Source: Pogostemon cablin
Lineage: Eukaryota; Streptophyta; Magnoliopsida; Lamiales; Lamiaceae
DNA length: 64,000 bases
Assembly (NCBI GenBank): GCA_023678885.1
Contig: CM042955.1
Coordinates: 19,851,835 to 19,915,834 of the forward strand
Direction of reading: 5' to 3'
Part shown: positions 1 to 10,286 of the stretch, piece by piece
Layout: each line of letters begins with the position of its first letter
Numbering within the stretch: the first letter of the stretch is position 1
Made by a program: the position numbers and the translations under genes
Notes under the pieces: model-generated
Told to the model about the DNA's origin: nothing
Databases searched by the model: none
The model's input: the letters and a program-made list of their open reading frames with translations, nothing else

Positions 1-367
1 ATAAATAGCAAAAGCCTATGCTTGTGTAAAACTGAAAACTTTGGGTGCTAGGTTTACAGAATTCTGTATGAGTACGAGTACGAGTTTGATTGAATAAATA
101 AATGTAGTTACCTTTAGAGTTTATCTTCCCGTGCGAACGATAGGATCATATAATTCTTTGGGGTTAACTCTGACAAAAAAAAAGTATAAAGGAAGTCTTC
201 AATCACAGAAACTAAAGAGGACTCCAGTGGCTGCAAATATTTGAGAAAACTGTTTAGTCTGTGTTCCGCTCAAAACTTTGAAATTAAAGAGCTAAAATTC
301 TAGATAGAGAAAGAATCACTAAGTAGGGCGAGAAGTTTGAATACCGTAAATTAAAGCAAGTACTCAC

Positions 368-466
368 TTAGACATTTCATGTAGAATGTCATACATATGG
401 ATTAAAATAAGCACGTCCTTCAGAAAGTGCAACAATGACAAATGACCATCTTCCCCAAGTCAGCCA
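368..466 (-). pseudogene. Frameshifted second copy of the putative exon
   Basis: This is the paralogous copy of the block at 1580-1680. It has the same ATG (466) and the same GTGAGT donor (368/367), but is 2 bp shorter. The frame hits a stop after about 15 codons and becomes open again in another frame. It lies in the first unit of the 1.22-kb tandem duplication. Confidence 0.2.
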
Positions 467-1579
467 TTAGTTTTATGTTGGTAGTAGTACGCAAATGCAA
501 TTTGAATCAATAAGATTATTTGGATTGTTTTGATAGACTTTCTTATCATTCATAAAGGAATTTGCAGTATCTATTTTCTTTTAATAAAATTAAAAACTTT
601 CTAATCATAATTAGTACTAAATTAGTAATGATTATTTTCTTTGAATTAGCTGTTAGCTTGAACATTCATGGTAAATTAATAAGTCATTTGAATTGTTTTT
701 AGAAACTTTGTTATCATACATAAAAAAATATATAAACATGTAATGTCCATTATTCTCTAAAAAGCCAGAGAGTTATGAGTAATTATTAAATTAAAACAAA
801 TGCATGCTAAGACTTGTCAACAACTGTGTGCATAATAAGGAATTTTTTTAATATGTAACAATAATTGAAATTGTACAGAATCAATTTATGTTACAACTAA
901 ATCTTATATTTCTCATTTATATGTTTCATTGGGGGAGTGGGTGGGGTAGGGGTAGGGGTGGCTCAATTCATATGTAACTCTGAAATTAGATATAATAATG
1001 TGCAACAATAAATATGCAAATAAATATGGAATCTACAGTACTTGTAAAATGATTTGCAAATTGGTAATGGGTATTCTGATCATGGTACCTTATTACACAA
1101 ATGATCACACAAAAAGATATATTGATTTTGTACTAATATCAAGGTTGTTGATTGCGATGTGCCAATGTTTGAATAAAAATCACAAATAAAAAAGTTCAGG
1201 TGTTGGCAAATAAGATACAGTAATATTTAGCAAAAAATTGTGCTTGTTTGTGTGAATCTGAAAACTTTGGCTGCCAATTTTACAAAATTTTGTAGGAATA
1301 CGAGTACGATTGAGTAAATAAGTGTAATTACCTATAGAGTTCTATCTTCCTTTGCAAAGGGTGGGACCATATAACCTTTACGTTAACTCCAACAAAATAG
1401 TATAAATGAGGTCTCCGATTACAGAAACCAAAGAGGACTTGAGTGACTGCAAATATTTGAGAAAACTATTTAGTCTGTGTTCAGCCTACAACTTTGAAAC
1501 TATAAAATTAAAATTTTAGATAAAGGATCACTGAGCAGGGCGATAAGTTTGAATACTGTAAATTAAAGCAACTACTCAC

Positions 1580-1680
1580 TTAGACATTTCATGTAGTATG
1601 TTATACACATGAATCAAAACAAGCACATTCTTCAGAAAAGCACAGCAATGACATATGACCATCTCCTCCAAGTCAGCCAT
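1580..1680 (-). other. Putative minus-strand exon (intact copy of duplicated pair)
   Basis: On the minus strand an open frame runs from an ATG at 1680 to a consensus splice donor (AA^GTGAGT, intron side 1579 downward). It would encode 33 full codons beginning MADLEEMVICHCC. The counterpart at 368-466 keeps the same ATG and donor but has a small indel that breaks the frame. I do not recognise the protein. The case rests on a conserved ATG, a conserved donor and an open frame. It could equally be a chance frame in a duplicated intron. It may belong to the same transcription unit as the candidate first exon at 3063-3316. Confidence 0.25.
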
Positions 1681-3062
1681 CACTTTAACGTTCGTAGCAG
1701 TACACAAATTTAATTTGAATGAATTGAGAAGATCATTTGGATTGTTTTGATAGACTTCATTATAATTGATAAGGTAATTTTCAATATTTTTTTATCCTTT
1801 AATAAAAGCAAAAATTTAATAAAGTATTCATCCATTTTCATATTTCAGAATTTAGAAATAGTATCTAGCTTTCCATGTTCTTTGAAGTAACAAAAAAAAC
1901 CTATTATGTCGAACAAATGATTAATCATTTGGATAGTTCATTAAGTATCTCATGGGCGTGGGTTAAAATAGGCAAATCAGAGATCATAATAAATATTAAT
2001 GGCTATTTTCTTTCAATCAGCAGTTAGCTTGAACATTCATAACACCATAAAACTCTAACTTTGATAAATTGATAAGTCATTTGAATTCTTTTTAGAAACT
2101 TTATTATCATTCATAAAGAAATATAAACGCTTAACATCTATTAGTCCCTGAGAAAAGCTAGAGAATTATGGCTTATGAGTCATCATTAAATTAAAACAGA
2201 CGTCTGAAGAAGGCATGGGTTGAAATAAGAAATTACCATTTCCTGTAAATCAGCAATCACTTTACCCATTCATATCATCAATCAATTTAAACTTAAATGA
2301 ACTCATAAACTTTCCAATCGTTTATAAATTTACTTGTACATGCATGAAGAAGCCAATGCTGAAGAAAAGTGAACCATAGGCTAAACAAGGGTTATACTTC
2401 GTCACAAGAAATTAGCAGGGTAGGGTCTTTATAGTTAGCAGAGAGGGAAGGACCAAAAAATAAACAAACAAGAAGTTCGATGCTTTCTAACTTAGTTCTG
2501 GTTGTACACCAGAAAGAAAATTGAAAAATCACCTAACCTCTGAAGGCCCGATTATGCAAATTCAAAAAAAGACCAGCAAATGAGTGTACGATAAAATTCA
2601 TATAATACAAATCGATCCTCTTATACATTAAAGACATCAAATGACAACAAATACTTCTAAGGAGTTATCCATCCATCTGTGAAGAAGGTCATTCTAGGCA
2701 TCATCAAAGAACATAAGTTTCAATTCCATACTCACCACATATGCCCCCTAATTCACATTCCAATTCCATGTTTCATTCCCAAATTAAGTATCACTCATAT
2801 ATATATGGACATCACAATTCCAGTGCATCAAGCCAAAAAACATAATTTCTAAACAATTTTTTATTTAAGCATTTCATCAAACATCTTGTATGCACAGTTA
2901 AAATTTGCTTATGGAATGTACTTATAGCATTGTAAGGCTAATTATTTTATGTACCAACGAAGGAATTTATAAGAATTGAAGATAAGAAGAAGCACGCATG
3001 AGAGAAATGAGAAATAAGACGGAGAGGGTGGAGCGAAAATATTTACGGCTAGAGCTACTCAC

Positions 3063-3316
3063 CAAAAGAAAGCTCCGAAGGCTTCAACGGTAGCAATAAT
3101 AGACGAATTGGCGATGACCGGGGAAGGGACGACGGCTTCTGGGACGCGTGAAAACAAACATTTGTGCACTACATTGGAATTATGGCCGACGAAATCCAGT
3201 GTAGCGGTAGGTGGCGCTGTTCTGGGCAATCACTGGTAGCACACTGACGAAGTAGATTTCACCCAGTGGAGACGTGGCTGTGAGGAAGAAAGAAGGCAGA
3301 CCTACTACCGACGGGA
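3063..3316 (-). other. Candidate first exon of a minus-strand transcript
   Basis: This GC-richer block stands out from AT-rich surroundings. On the minus strand it follows a TATA-like box (3341-3356) by about 30 bp and ends at a consensus donor (TTTTG^GTGAGT, last exon base 3063). No long ATG-initiated frame is present, so it would be mostly 5' UTR. Downstream exons might include the 1580-1680 block. The gene, if real, would run off the left edge of the window. Exon start is inferred from the TATA spacing only. Confidence 0.3.
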
Positions 3317-3340
3317 ACCTGGCCCGTTTACCGACTTTTC

Positions 3341-3356
3341 TCCTTTTATATATATA
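3341..3356 (-). promoter_or_regulatory. TATA-like box, minus strand
   Basis: The minus strand reads TATATATATAAAAGGA. It sits about 30 bp upstream of the GC-rich block 3063-3316, the normal spacing for a plant pol II TATA box. It could also be a simple AT repeat. Confidence 0.3.
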
Positions 3357-3519
3357 CTAGGTGGGGGTGCACCTCATGTATGAGGTGCTTAACCCAGATT
3401 TCACCTGCACTATCTAATAATGTTTCTCTCACTTGAATTTTCCATACATGGAGGCACATATTTTAAAATTTAAATACAAAGAGGCAAATATTTAAAAACC
3501 TTATCATCAGTAAATAATT

Positions 3520-3598
3520 AAGAAATGGGATGACCTTGATCCAATTATTTGGAGGAAATAATGAAGAAATGGGATAACCTTGATCCCATAATTTGGTC
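3520..3598. repeat. Short tandem duplication, period 44 bp
   Basis: AAGAAATGGGAT...CCTTGATCC occurs at 3520 and again at 3564. The surrounding 3360-3780 is otherwise intergenic, with no supported gene. Confidence 0.6.
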
Positions 3599-3781
3599 AA
3601 AACTAAAGTCAAATAATACATGTCACATGATTAATGATGGAAGAGAAACTATTCAAAGGTTCAAGAAACAATCTAGTTATTTCAATTTAAGTATCAAAAT
3701 AAATAGAAAGAGCCAATTTAAAATAGTATTGCAGCATGGAGCTCCCTATTGAAACAATTCATGCATAGCAGAAATATTCAC

Positions 3782-3928
3782 TCATGGCTTGAGAGTCAGA
3801 ACCAACCCAAACTTGGCTCTCTCATCAATTGACTTGGCATCCACCTCGGTTGACATGGTGGTGAGCGACTTATGATGCCACTCATGCTGGATCAGACCAA
3901 AGATGAACCTCCATATGTCAGTAAAGAT
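3782..3928 (-). other. Exon-like fragment, possible 3' terminal exon
   Basis: On the minus strand a frame of 48 codons follows an acceptor-like TTAG (3929-3932) and ends in TGA (3784-3782). The product begins IFTDIWRFIFGLIQHEW and ends FGLVLTLKP, with balanced, protein-like composition in an AT-rich neighbourhood. I do not recognise the family. No convincing upstream exon was found between 3930 and 5460. It may be a gene fragment rather than a live exon. Confidence 0.3.
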
Positions 3929-3959
3929 CTAATCTTTCAAGAGATGATAGCCTAAGAAA

Positions 3960-5640
3960 GAGGAAACACACACAACAAACATCAGCAACAACAACATTGA
4001 TAAAACTTTCACCATTTTCCATAGTCAATGAATATGAGCATTAATCATGAGTTGTGATAAAAGAAATCATAAAATTACAGTAAGGATTCATCAAACATAT
4101 TCATACTAGATTCAGTGAGAGTAGTAACCACCATTTGCTTTACCTGTGCAAATTGAAAACCAATTATTCAACATGACAAAAACAATGTCTACCACATATA
4201 TACAGTTGAGAAAACTAAGACAATAAATGAAAGCCAATTATCAATCATGCCAAAAACACAATCCACAGAAAAGTATTAAAGTATTTCAGATTGTCAACGG
4301 CAATTTTCCGCATTTTAGCAGCACTAATTATCAAAATAATGTTTCTTTAACATACTGCCTCACTTTTGTATTGTACTGTAGTGTAGTAAGGTAGTATGTG
4401 TCCCTTAAACGTAAAATTACAATGTCTCCACAGTTGGGAAACACGTGACAAATACTCCTGAATAACAAAGATCAGGATTTCGTATAATAGTATTGGATAT
4501 AGCAACAAAGTATATGAATTTAAGCAGGAATGATTGGGGCCATCTCAAAGGGCTCTATAGAAAGCTATGTGCGCATGTAAGACAGGACAAAACTGCTGTT
4601 TAAGAAGCTAAGAGAAGGACCAGACATAACGCATTATAAATGTTGAAAGAAGCTTCTGCCGCATCAAAATATAATATTGAGAACAAAAAAATCAAGCATT
4701 TTCCTGAACAATAAAGAACATGTACATGTAAAAAGCATAGAGTCTATATATGCTGAGGAAGAAATGCAATTTTATGCATGTTGTAATAACTTCTACAACG
4801 GAACCTACATTCAGAGTGTAACTTACTGAAGTACTAATCATAAATATTTCACCGAACATCACATATTTAAATTAAACAAAAAGTTCTCTTCACCAAAATT
4901 CAAAAAGTAGCAGAAATTAGCACACCTGTAGGATCTAATCAGCAATTAGCACCCTCATATCATCTAGATACACAAAGCAACTTCAACAAATTTAAAAACT
5001 TAATCAACAAGACAATAAGCTGAATTAGTTAGGTTATTAAACTAAGACTCTTCGCAATGCGGTTAATCAAAATTTGATTTCAATCCATCCAATGAATTAA
5101 TGCACCGAGTAACAATATATAAGCAATTACCGACCTGTTTAAGGAGATTATCAGCAATGCGATAGTAATTGTGTAATCCGGTTATCAACGTCGATCTTCC
5201 GATACACAGAGCTGAAATTGATCATAGAAGAAGAGTACAATGTATGCCTCATTTTTCGGTGAAGAATCACCAAGTTTCGGGTAGGTGTTGATCGCCAGGG
5301 AGACGCAGGGGGGCAAGAAAACGAAGCTGGAAATAGACATAGCCTAACAGCCCTGAGGTGGAAATTGACGAAACAGTTTATCGCTACACACATATATCTC
5401 TGAAAATGAAATTTAAAATACATTAAAAATTCACCAGCTCCCGTTACAAGAAGAATCTCCAATACAACCCCACAGTATACGCCACTTCAGGTAAAAACAA
5501 ATACAATTAAGTTGTGCAAAATAACAGAAAGTACCATATAGCAATATTTACCTTCTTATGACTCCAAAAGCACGAATTCATCATCGAGTTCTCGTTCACT
5601 GACTCGCGGATCCAGATTTCCAACGCACTGCAAGAACTAG
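3960..5640. other. Intergenic region upstream of NLR-1
   Basis: AT-rich sequence with no supported gene. A minus-strand frame at 5151-5462 has no recognisable domain. No upstream sequence resembling the NLR-2 promoter was found, which fits the loss of the NLR-1 start region. Confidence 0.5.
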
Positions 5641-5651
5641 CAATTCAATTC

Positions 5652-8600
5652 TTGCTTCAGAGTTTAGCTTCTCTTATCCAGAGAGAGGTTCGAACGATTC
5701 GGGGTGTCCATAAGGAAATGGAAGATCTTAAACAATCTCTCACCTCCGTCCAGATGTTGCTGGAGGATGCAGAAACCAAACAATTTCAAAGCCAAGCCAT
5801 TAAGAATTGGCTAAGCCGACTGAACGGCGTCGTCTTCGAGATCGAAGATATACTGGATGAGTACAACACACTGCTGGATCGCAAACGTGGCCACAAGAAA
5901 ATTTGGTTCAAATACAAAATGGGAACAAGGATGAAGGAAGCTGCTAAAAAATTGAAAGCAGTTTATGAAGGCAGTCTCGGATTTCAATTGCAAGAAATTG
6001 TTGCACGACATGAGTCGAACCAGGTTGATCCGAGTCGTGATACCGGATACATTCTCTGCGAGCCGGATCACATCTATGGCAGGGACCAAGACAAGGAGGC
6101 AATTGTTGATGTTCTGGTGAACCAGGCTAAAGATTGCGAGAAACTCTCTGTGTTGCCCATTACTGGTTTTGGGGGCTTGGGTAAGACTACACTTGCCCAG
6201 CTTGTGTACAATGATGAGAGGGTTACCCACCATTTTGATGCTAAATTCTGGGTTTGCGTCTCCGATAATTTTGTCTTGAAAGTTATACTTGGAGCAATCG
6301 CAGAAGAAAAATCCAATTTGGAGGATATGAACTCTTTGCACTGCAGAGTGCAAGAAAAATTGAAGGGGAAGAGATACTTGCTGATATTGGACGACGTCTG
6401 GAATGAGAATCAACAAGATTGGGCTATATTGAAGAGCATTCTGGACTGTGGGTCGATGGGTTCTTCTATTGTTGTCACAACACGTCTTGGAACTGTTGCA
6501 GATATCATGAGAACCCATCAACCTCATTGTTTGAGTCAACTATTGGAAGAGCATTGCTGGCTCTTGTTTAAGTTAAGAGCGTTTGGTTCGGATCAAAATG
6601 ACCAACATCCAAACTTGGAGACCATCGGAAGGAGAATCGTGAAGAAATGCTCTGGTGTACCGCTGGCTGCTAAGGCTCTTGGTGGCCTTTTGCGGTTTGA
6701 GAGGGAAGAGGAGGAATGGATACATGTAGAGGAAAGTCCCATATGGAATCTTCCGGAAGCTGATTCAATCATGCAAGTGCTTAGATTGAGTTACCGCCAT
6801 CTGCCTGCTGTATTGAGAAGGTGTTTTGCTTATTGTGCGCTGTTTCCAAAAGATTATAGATTTGAGAAGATGGAATTGATCTTCCATTGGATGGCTCATG
6901 GATGCATATCATCGGATGGACAACGAGAAATGGAGGATGTTGGTGATCATGTATGGAATGAACTATCTTTGAGATCCTTCTTTCAACAAATTTATACCTC
7001 TGGAGAAAAAATCAGATTTAAAATGCACGATCTTGTTCACGATCTGGCTCTATTCATCATGGAGAACAAAGTTGATGGGGCAGAACCAAAGAACAGCTGC
7101 GCAGGTGCTTCCAATTCCAAAATACGGCAGGTAAGTTTGTCAAAATATCCCGAGACTAGTTCTTCCAGTATTGCATTAGAGGTGTTCCCAGTGATCCCCT
7201 TCATCAACTACAATCGTTTGAGAAGTCTAAAGCTTACTTACTTAAAAATGGAAGAGTTGCCTAGTGCAATAGTGAAGTTGAAACAATTGCGCTTCTTGGA
7301 CTTGTCGCATTCTTCCATTCGTAGTCTGCCTCGTACCATTTGCCGCCTTTACAATTTGCAAATTCTACTGTTGGTACAATGTGAACACCTCAAGAGTTTG
7401 CCCAAGAATATTATATACATGAGTAGCCTGCGTCATATTGATCTACAAGGGTGCTCTGCCTTGAGTGGTATGCCCTATAAAATAGGGGAATTGGCTTCTC
7501 TGAAGACACTGTGTTTGTTCATAGTGGGCAATGAAAAAGGGAATCAAGTGGACGAATTGGAACAGCTGAATAATCTTGGAGGGACACTTGAAATTAAGCA
7601 TTTGGAGCGCGTCAAGGATCATAGGATTGCGAAGAAAGCAAATCTTAAAGGGAAACCAAACCTTCGTCATTTAGTGTTGAAATGGAAAGGTGATACAAAG
7701 TCCTCTAAATCCACAAACATGATGGAAGCAAATCTTAAAGGGAAATCAAGACTTCGTCATCTGATGTTACGATGGGAAGGTGACACAACGTCCTCTGAAT
7801 CCACAAAAATGAATGATGGAGAGAAGGTAATGGAAGCTCTCCAACCTCACTCAAATCTAATGACTTTGGAGATTAATGGGTTCAAATCTCGAAAATTGGC
7901 TTCTTGGATGAAGGAGATGAAAAAGTTAACTCGAATAACTCTAAAAAGTTGTCAAAATTGCACACAACTTCCACCACTTGGTCATCTTCCTCATCTCAAG
8001 TACTTGGAATTGAGGGAGTTAGATGAGTTGGAGAAGATAGTGGATGTAGAAGAAGAAATTGGATGTCCAAATTCATCAATATTCCCTTCACTGGAGGAGC
8101 TCAAATTGGAGAAGCTACCTAAGCTGAAAGGTTTGTTAATGAAAGAGGGAGCTGTGGAAGAAATGTTCCCAAATCTTAAAAAACTAGAGATCCTATGGTG
8201 TGGAAATTGCTTACAACTTGGAGCACTAGGGCATCTTCCTCTTCTCAAGTCCTTGATATTAATAAAGGTAGATTTGTTGGAGTATATTGATGTGGAGAAA
8301 GATGAAATTGGATGTCCAAATTCAGCCATATTCCCTTCACTGGAGGTGCTCAGCTTATGGTACTTACCCAATTTGAAAGGGTTGTTAAAGGATGAGGGAG
8401 CTCATGTGGGAAAAATGTTTCCATATCTTCAAAAACTAAGTATTCAAGGTTGTGGAAACTACTCACAACTTGGACCACTCCAATATCTTCCTCTTCTTAA
8501 GTCATTGGCATTACAAGGGGTAGATGCATTGGAGTATATTCATGTGGAGAAAGATGATATTGGATCTCTAAATTCATCAATATTCCCTTCACTGGAGAAG

Positions 8601-9524
8601 CTCGAATTGTACAGCTTGCCCAATCTTAGAGGGTTGTTTAAGGAGGAGGGAGGTGGGGGAGAAATGTTCCCGAATCTTCACAGCCTAACTATTAGGGGAT
8701 GTGGAAACTGCACACAACTTGGACGTCTTCCCCTTCTCAAGTCCTTGGAATTGGTGGATCTAGAAGCGTTGGAGTATATTCATGTGGAGAAAGATGATAT
8801 TGGATGTCCAAATTCGTCAATATTCCCTTCACTGGAGGAGCTCAAGTTACATGAACTACCCAATCTGAAAGGGTTGTCAAAGGAGAAGGGAGCTGTGGGA
8901 GAAATGTTCCCAAATCATGAAAAGCTACGTCCATCATTGATACTGACATCAAGTACCTTTGTCTCATCTAATCTAAAAAATCTCAAGGAATTGCATTGCG
9001 ATGCCAAGATTCTGTCTTTAATTGGTTGTAAGTTAGAAAATCTTTCATCTCTTGATCTGCGTTTTGATGGAACAACAACAGCATGCAATAACATTCCATT
9101 GGAAGGCCTCTGTAATCTCAAGAGTTTGACAGTCTGGGGGGCATCAATTGGGAGTAGTTTTCCAAAGGGGTGGTTGCGCCACCTCTCAGCTCTTGAGTAT
9201 CTATCGATAAATGATTGCACAGAGTTTGAAGCGACGGAAGAGGATGTTAAACAGCTTCATCTCCTTGAATCCCTCACACTTTTTAGTGTCAGAGACATGG
9301 TATCCTTACCACAAGCCTTGCGCCATCTCCCCTCTCTCCAATCTCTGACACTCTGGGATCTCAACAATCTGAGTTCACTGCCGGAGTGGTTGCCTCATCT
9401 CCACTCTCTCACTCGGTTGGTCATCTTTGAATGCCCACAGATTCCATCACTCCCCTCAGGCATCAAGGGAATGACAAATCTACAGTCTCTTTCTATTCAG
9501 GGATGCCCAAAACTGAAGAGGTGA
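5652..9524 (+). CDS. CC-NBS-LRR disease-resistance protein (NLR-1), start codon missing
   Basis: Intracellular immune receptor of the CNL class: an ADP/ATP-switch NB-ARC domain coupled to an N-terminal coiled coil and an LRR sensor. Counting from 5652, the sequence shows the EDxxD-type motif EDILDE (65-70), P-loop GFGGLGKTT (172-180), RNBS-A FWVCVSD (199-205), kinase-2 LLILDDVW (243-250), RNBS-B SSIVVTTR (271-278), GLPL-type SGVPLAA (334-340), RNBS-D CFAYCALFP (391-399), MHD (458-460), then LRRs to the end. All key NB-ARC residues are intact and the frame is a single exon without stops. The frame opens with TTG. Similarity to NLR-2 reaches back to about 5640, but the ATG seen there is absent, with no in-frame ATG after the upstream stop at 5559. 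The first usable ATG is 5718, which would remove about 31 N-terminal residues. The TGA at 9522 replaces an Arg codon of NLR-2, so about 20 C-terminal residues are also lost. It may be functional, truncated or a young pseudogene. Confidence 0.85.
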   Translation: MLQSLASLIQREVRTIRGVHKEMEDLKQSLTSVQMLLEDAETKQFQSQAIKNWLSRLNGVVFEIEDILDEYNTLLDRKRGHKKIWFKYKMGTRMKEAAKKLKAVYEGSLGFQLQEIVARHESNQVDPSRDTGYILCEPDHIYGRDQDKEAIVDVLVNQAKDCEKLSVLPITGFGGLGKTTLAQLVYNDERVTHHFDAKFWVCVSDNFVLKVILGAIAEEKSNLEDMNSLHCRVQEKLKGKRYLLILDDVWNENQQDWAILKSILDCGSMGSSIVVTTRLGTVADIMRTHQPHCLSQLLEEHCWLLFKLRAFGSDQNDQHPNLETIGRRIVKKCSGVPLAAKALGGLLRFEREEEEWIHVEESPIWNLPEADSIMQVLRLSYRHLPAVLRRCFAYCALFPKDYRFEKMELIFHWMAHGCISSDGQREMEDVGDHVWNELSLRSFFQQIYTSGEKIRFKMHDLVHDLALFIMENKVDGAEPKNSCAGASNSKIRQVSLSKYPETSSSSIALEVFPVIPFINYNRLRSLKLTYLKMEELPSAIVKLKQLRFLDLSHSSIRSLPRTICRLYNLQILLLVQCEHLKSLPKNIIYMSSLRHIDLQGCSALSGMPYKIGELASLKTLCLFIVGNEKGNQVDELEQLNNLGGTLEIKHLERVKDHRIAKKANLKGKPNLRHLVLKWKGDTKSSKSTNMMEANLKGKSRLRHLMLRWEGDTTSSESTKMNDGEKVMEALQPHSNLMTLEINGFKSRKLASWMKEMKKLTRITLKSCQNCTQLPPLGHLPHLKYLELRELDELEKIVDVEEEIGCPNSSIFPSLEELKLEKLPKLKGLLMKEGAVEEMFPNLKKLEILWCGNCLQLGALGHLPLLKSLILIKVDLLEYIDVEKDEIGCPNSAIFPSLEVLSLWYLPNLKGLLKDEGAHVGKMFPYLQKLSIQGCGNYSQLGPLQYLPLLKSLALQGVDALEYIHVEKDDIGSLNSSIFPSLEKLELYSLPNLRGLFKEEGGGGEMFPNLHSLTIRGCGNCTQLGRLPLLKSLELVDLEALEYIHVEKDDIGCPNSSIFPSLEELKLHELPNLKGLSKEKGAVGEMFPNHEKLRPSLILTSSTFVSSNLKNLKELHCDAKILSLIGCKLENLSSLDLRFDGTTTACNNIPLEGLCNLKSLTVWGASIGSSFPKGWLRHLSALEYLSINDCTEFEATEEDVKQLHLLESLTLFSVRDMVSLPQALRHLPSLQSLTLWDLNNLSSLPEWLPHLHSLTRLVIFECPQIPSLPSGIKGMTNLQSLSIQGCPKLKR
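7638..7817 (+). repeat. In-frame 90-bp tandem duplication within NLR-1
   Basis: Two diverged 30-codon units, starting at 7638 and 7728 (both beginning ANLKGK and containing RHL.L.W.GDT), lie side by side at the NB-ARC/LRR boundary. NLR-2 has only one unit at the corresponding place (about 28280). The duplication keeps the frame. Confidence 0.8.
8061..8935 (+). repeat. LRR module array of NLR-1, about 83 residues per module
   Basis: Four units start at 8061, 8310, 8562 and 8802 (spacing 249, 252 and 240 bp). Each begins near IG.PNSSIFPSLEEL and contains MFPNL.KL and HLPLLKSL.L. Each unit holds about three LRRs. NLR-2 has the same array at 28615, 28864, 29113 and 29362 with an exact 249-bp spacing, so the expansion predates the gene duplication. 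Confidence 0.85.
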
Positions 9525-10277
9525 TGCCAGCAACCAAACTTTGCCCACATTCCCCATGTCGACATTTATTCTCTAATGCATAGGTATTGTAACCCACTCT
9601 CGCTTCATTATCTTCTTATTTTTATTATCACCATATACCTCTGCCTCTGGATTTTATCGCTTACCTAATCTTCATCATACACTACACTATCACATACCTG
9701 CCTATTTTATCGCTTACCTTCTGCACTGCTAATCTTCATCATTAATTAATGCAAACACTTCACTATTTTTCTTTCTTCTTTTTTCGTTTTTTAAACGTCA
9801 AATTGTGCTCATACTCAAGTACGTAAGAAAATACAACACAAAAAGAGAAGGAACCATGTATCAACACAGATACACCTATATCTTATTCCTTCCTTTACCA
9901 AACTAAAATGTAAATTGAATATAAAACTTAATAGAATTTCACACAGTTCCTCTTGTGAAATTCTTATATTTTAAAGAGGGAGTTGTCCTCTTGTCAGTTG
10001 TTTGATCTTCCCCCTCTTTTCACTTCTTCTTTTGCAATTTGTTCTTTAATCTCTCTGTTATATCATCGACTCTCCTAAAGACTCCATCTTTACTAACTTG
10101 ATCAAATAATGTGACGAGTGCATAACAGGTAATTCAATACAACTTTATTTATCTGAGGCGTTTGTAAGCTAAGCTTAAATTGCCTTGTTAACTAGCCTTT
10201 CGAATAAACCATTATGTTATTGTGGAAATTGGAATACATTCTCCAACTACATATTGTCTAATTTCTTTTGAAATTAC
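9525..10277. other. NLR-1 3' flank
   Basis: The first ~70 bp still resembles the NLR-2 C-terminal codons and 3' flank, now out of use after the TGA. The rest is AT-rich with a loosely repeated TTTTATCGCTTACCT (about 9652 and 9708). No gene is seen. Confidence 0.6.
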
Positions 10278-10286
10278 CACTACAAC

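Larger units (their letters stand above)
1..2205. repeat. Diverged tandem duplication, period about 1.22 kb
   Basis: The segment from about 1 to 815 is repeated, diverged and with indels, from about 1225 to 2205. Matching landmarks in order are the stretch around AAACTTTGG, GAGTACGA, the run around ACTTAGACATTTCATGTAG (367 and 1579), CAAGTCAGCCAT (near 455 and 1669) and TTAGCTTGAACATTCAT (near 653 and 2025). The second copy has an extra ~180 bp around 1830-2010. No plus-strand gene is convincing here. Both copies carry an exon-like minus-strand block, listed separately. Confidence 0.75.

Noticed and set aside
5811..6539. 242-codon minus-strand frame antisense to NLR-1 (and its twin at 26524-27249)
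   Set aside because: It is the complement of the conserved NB-ARC coding region. Its conservation between paralogues follows from the sense strand.
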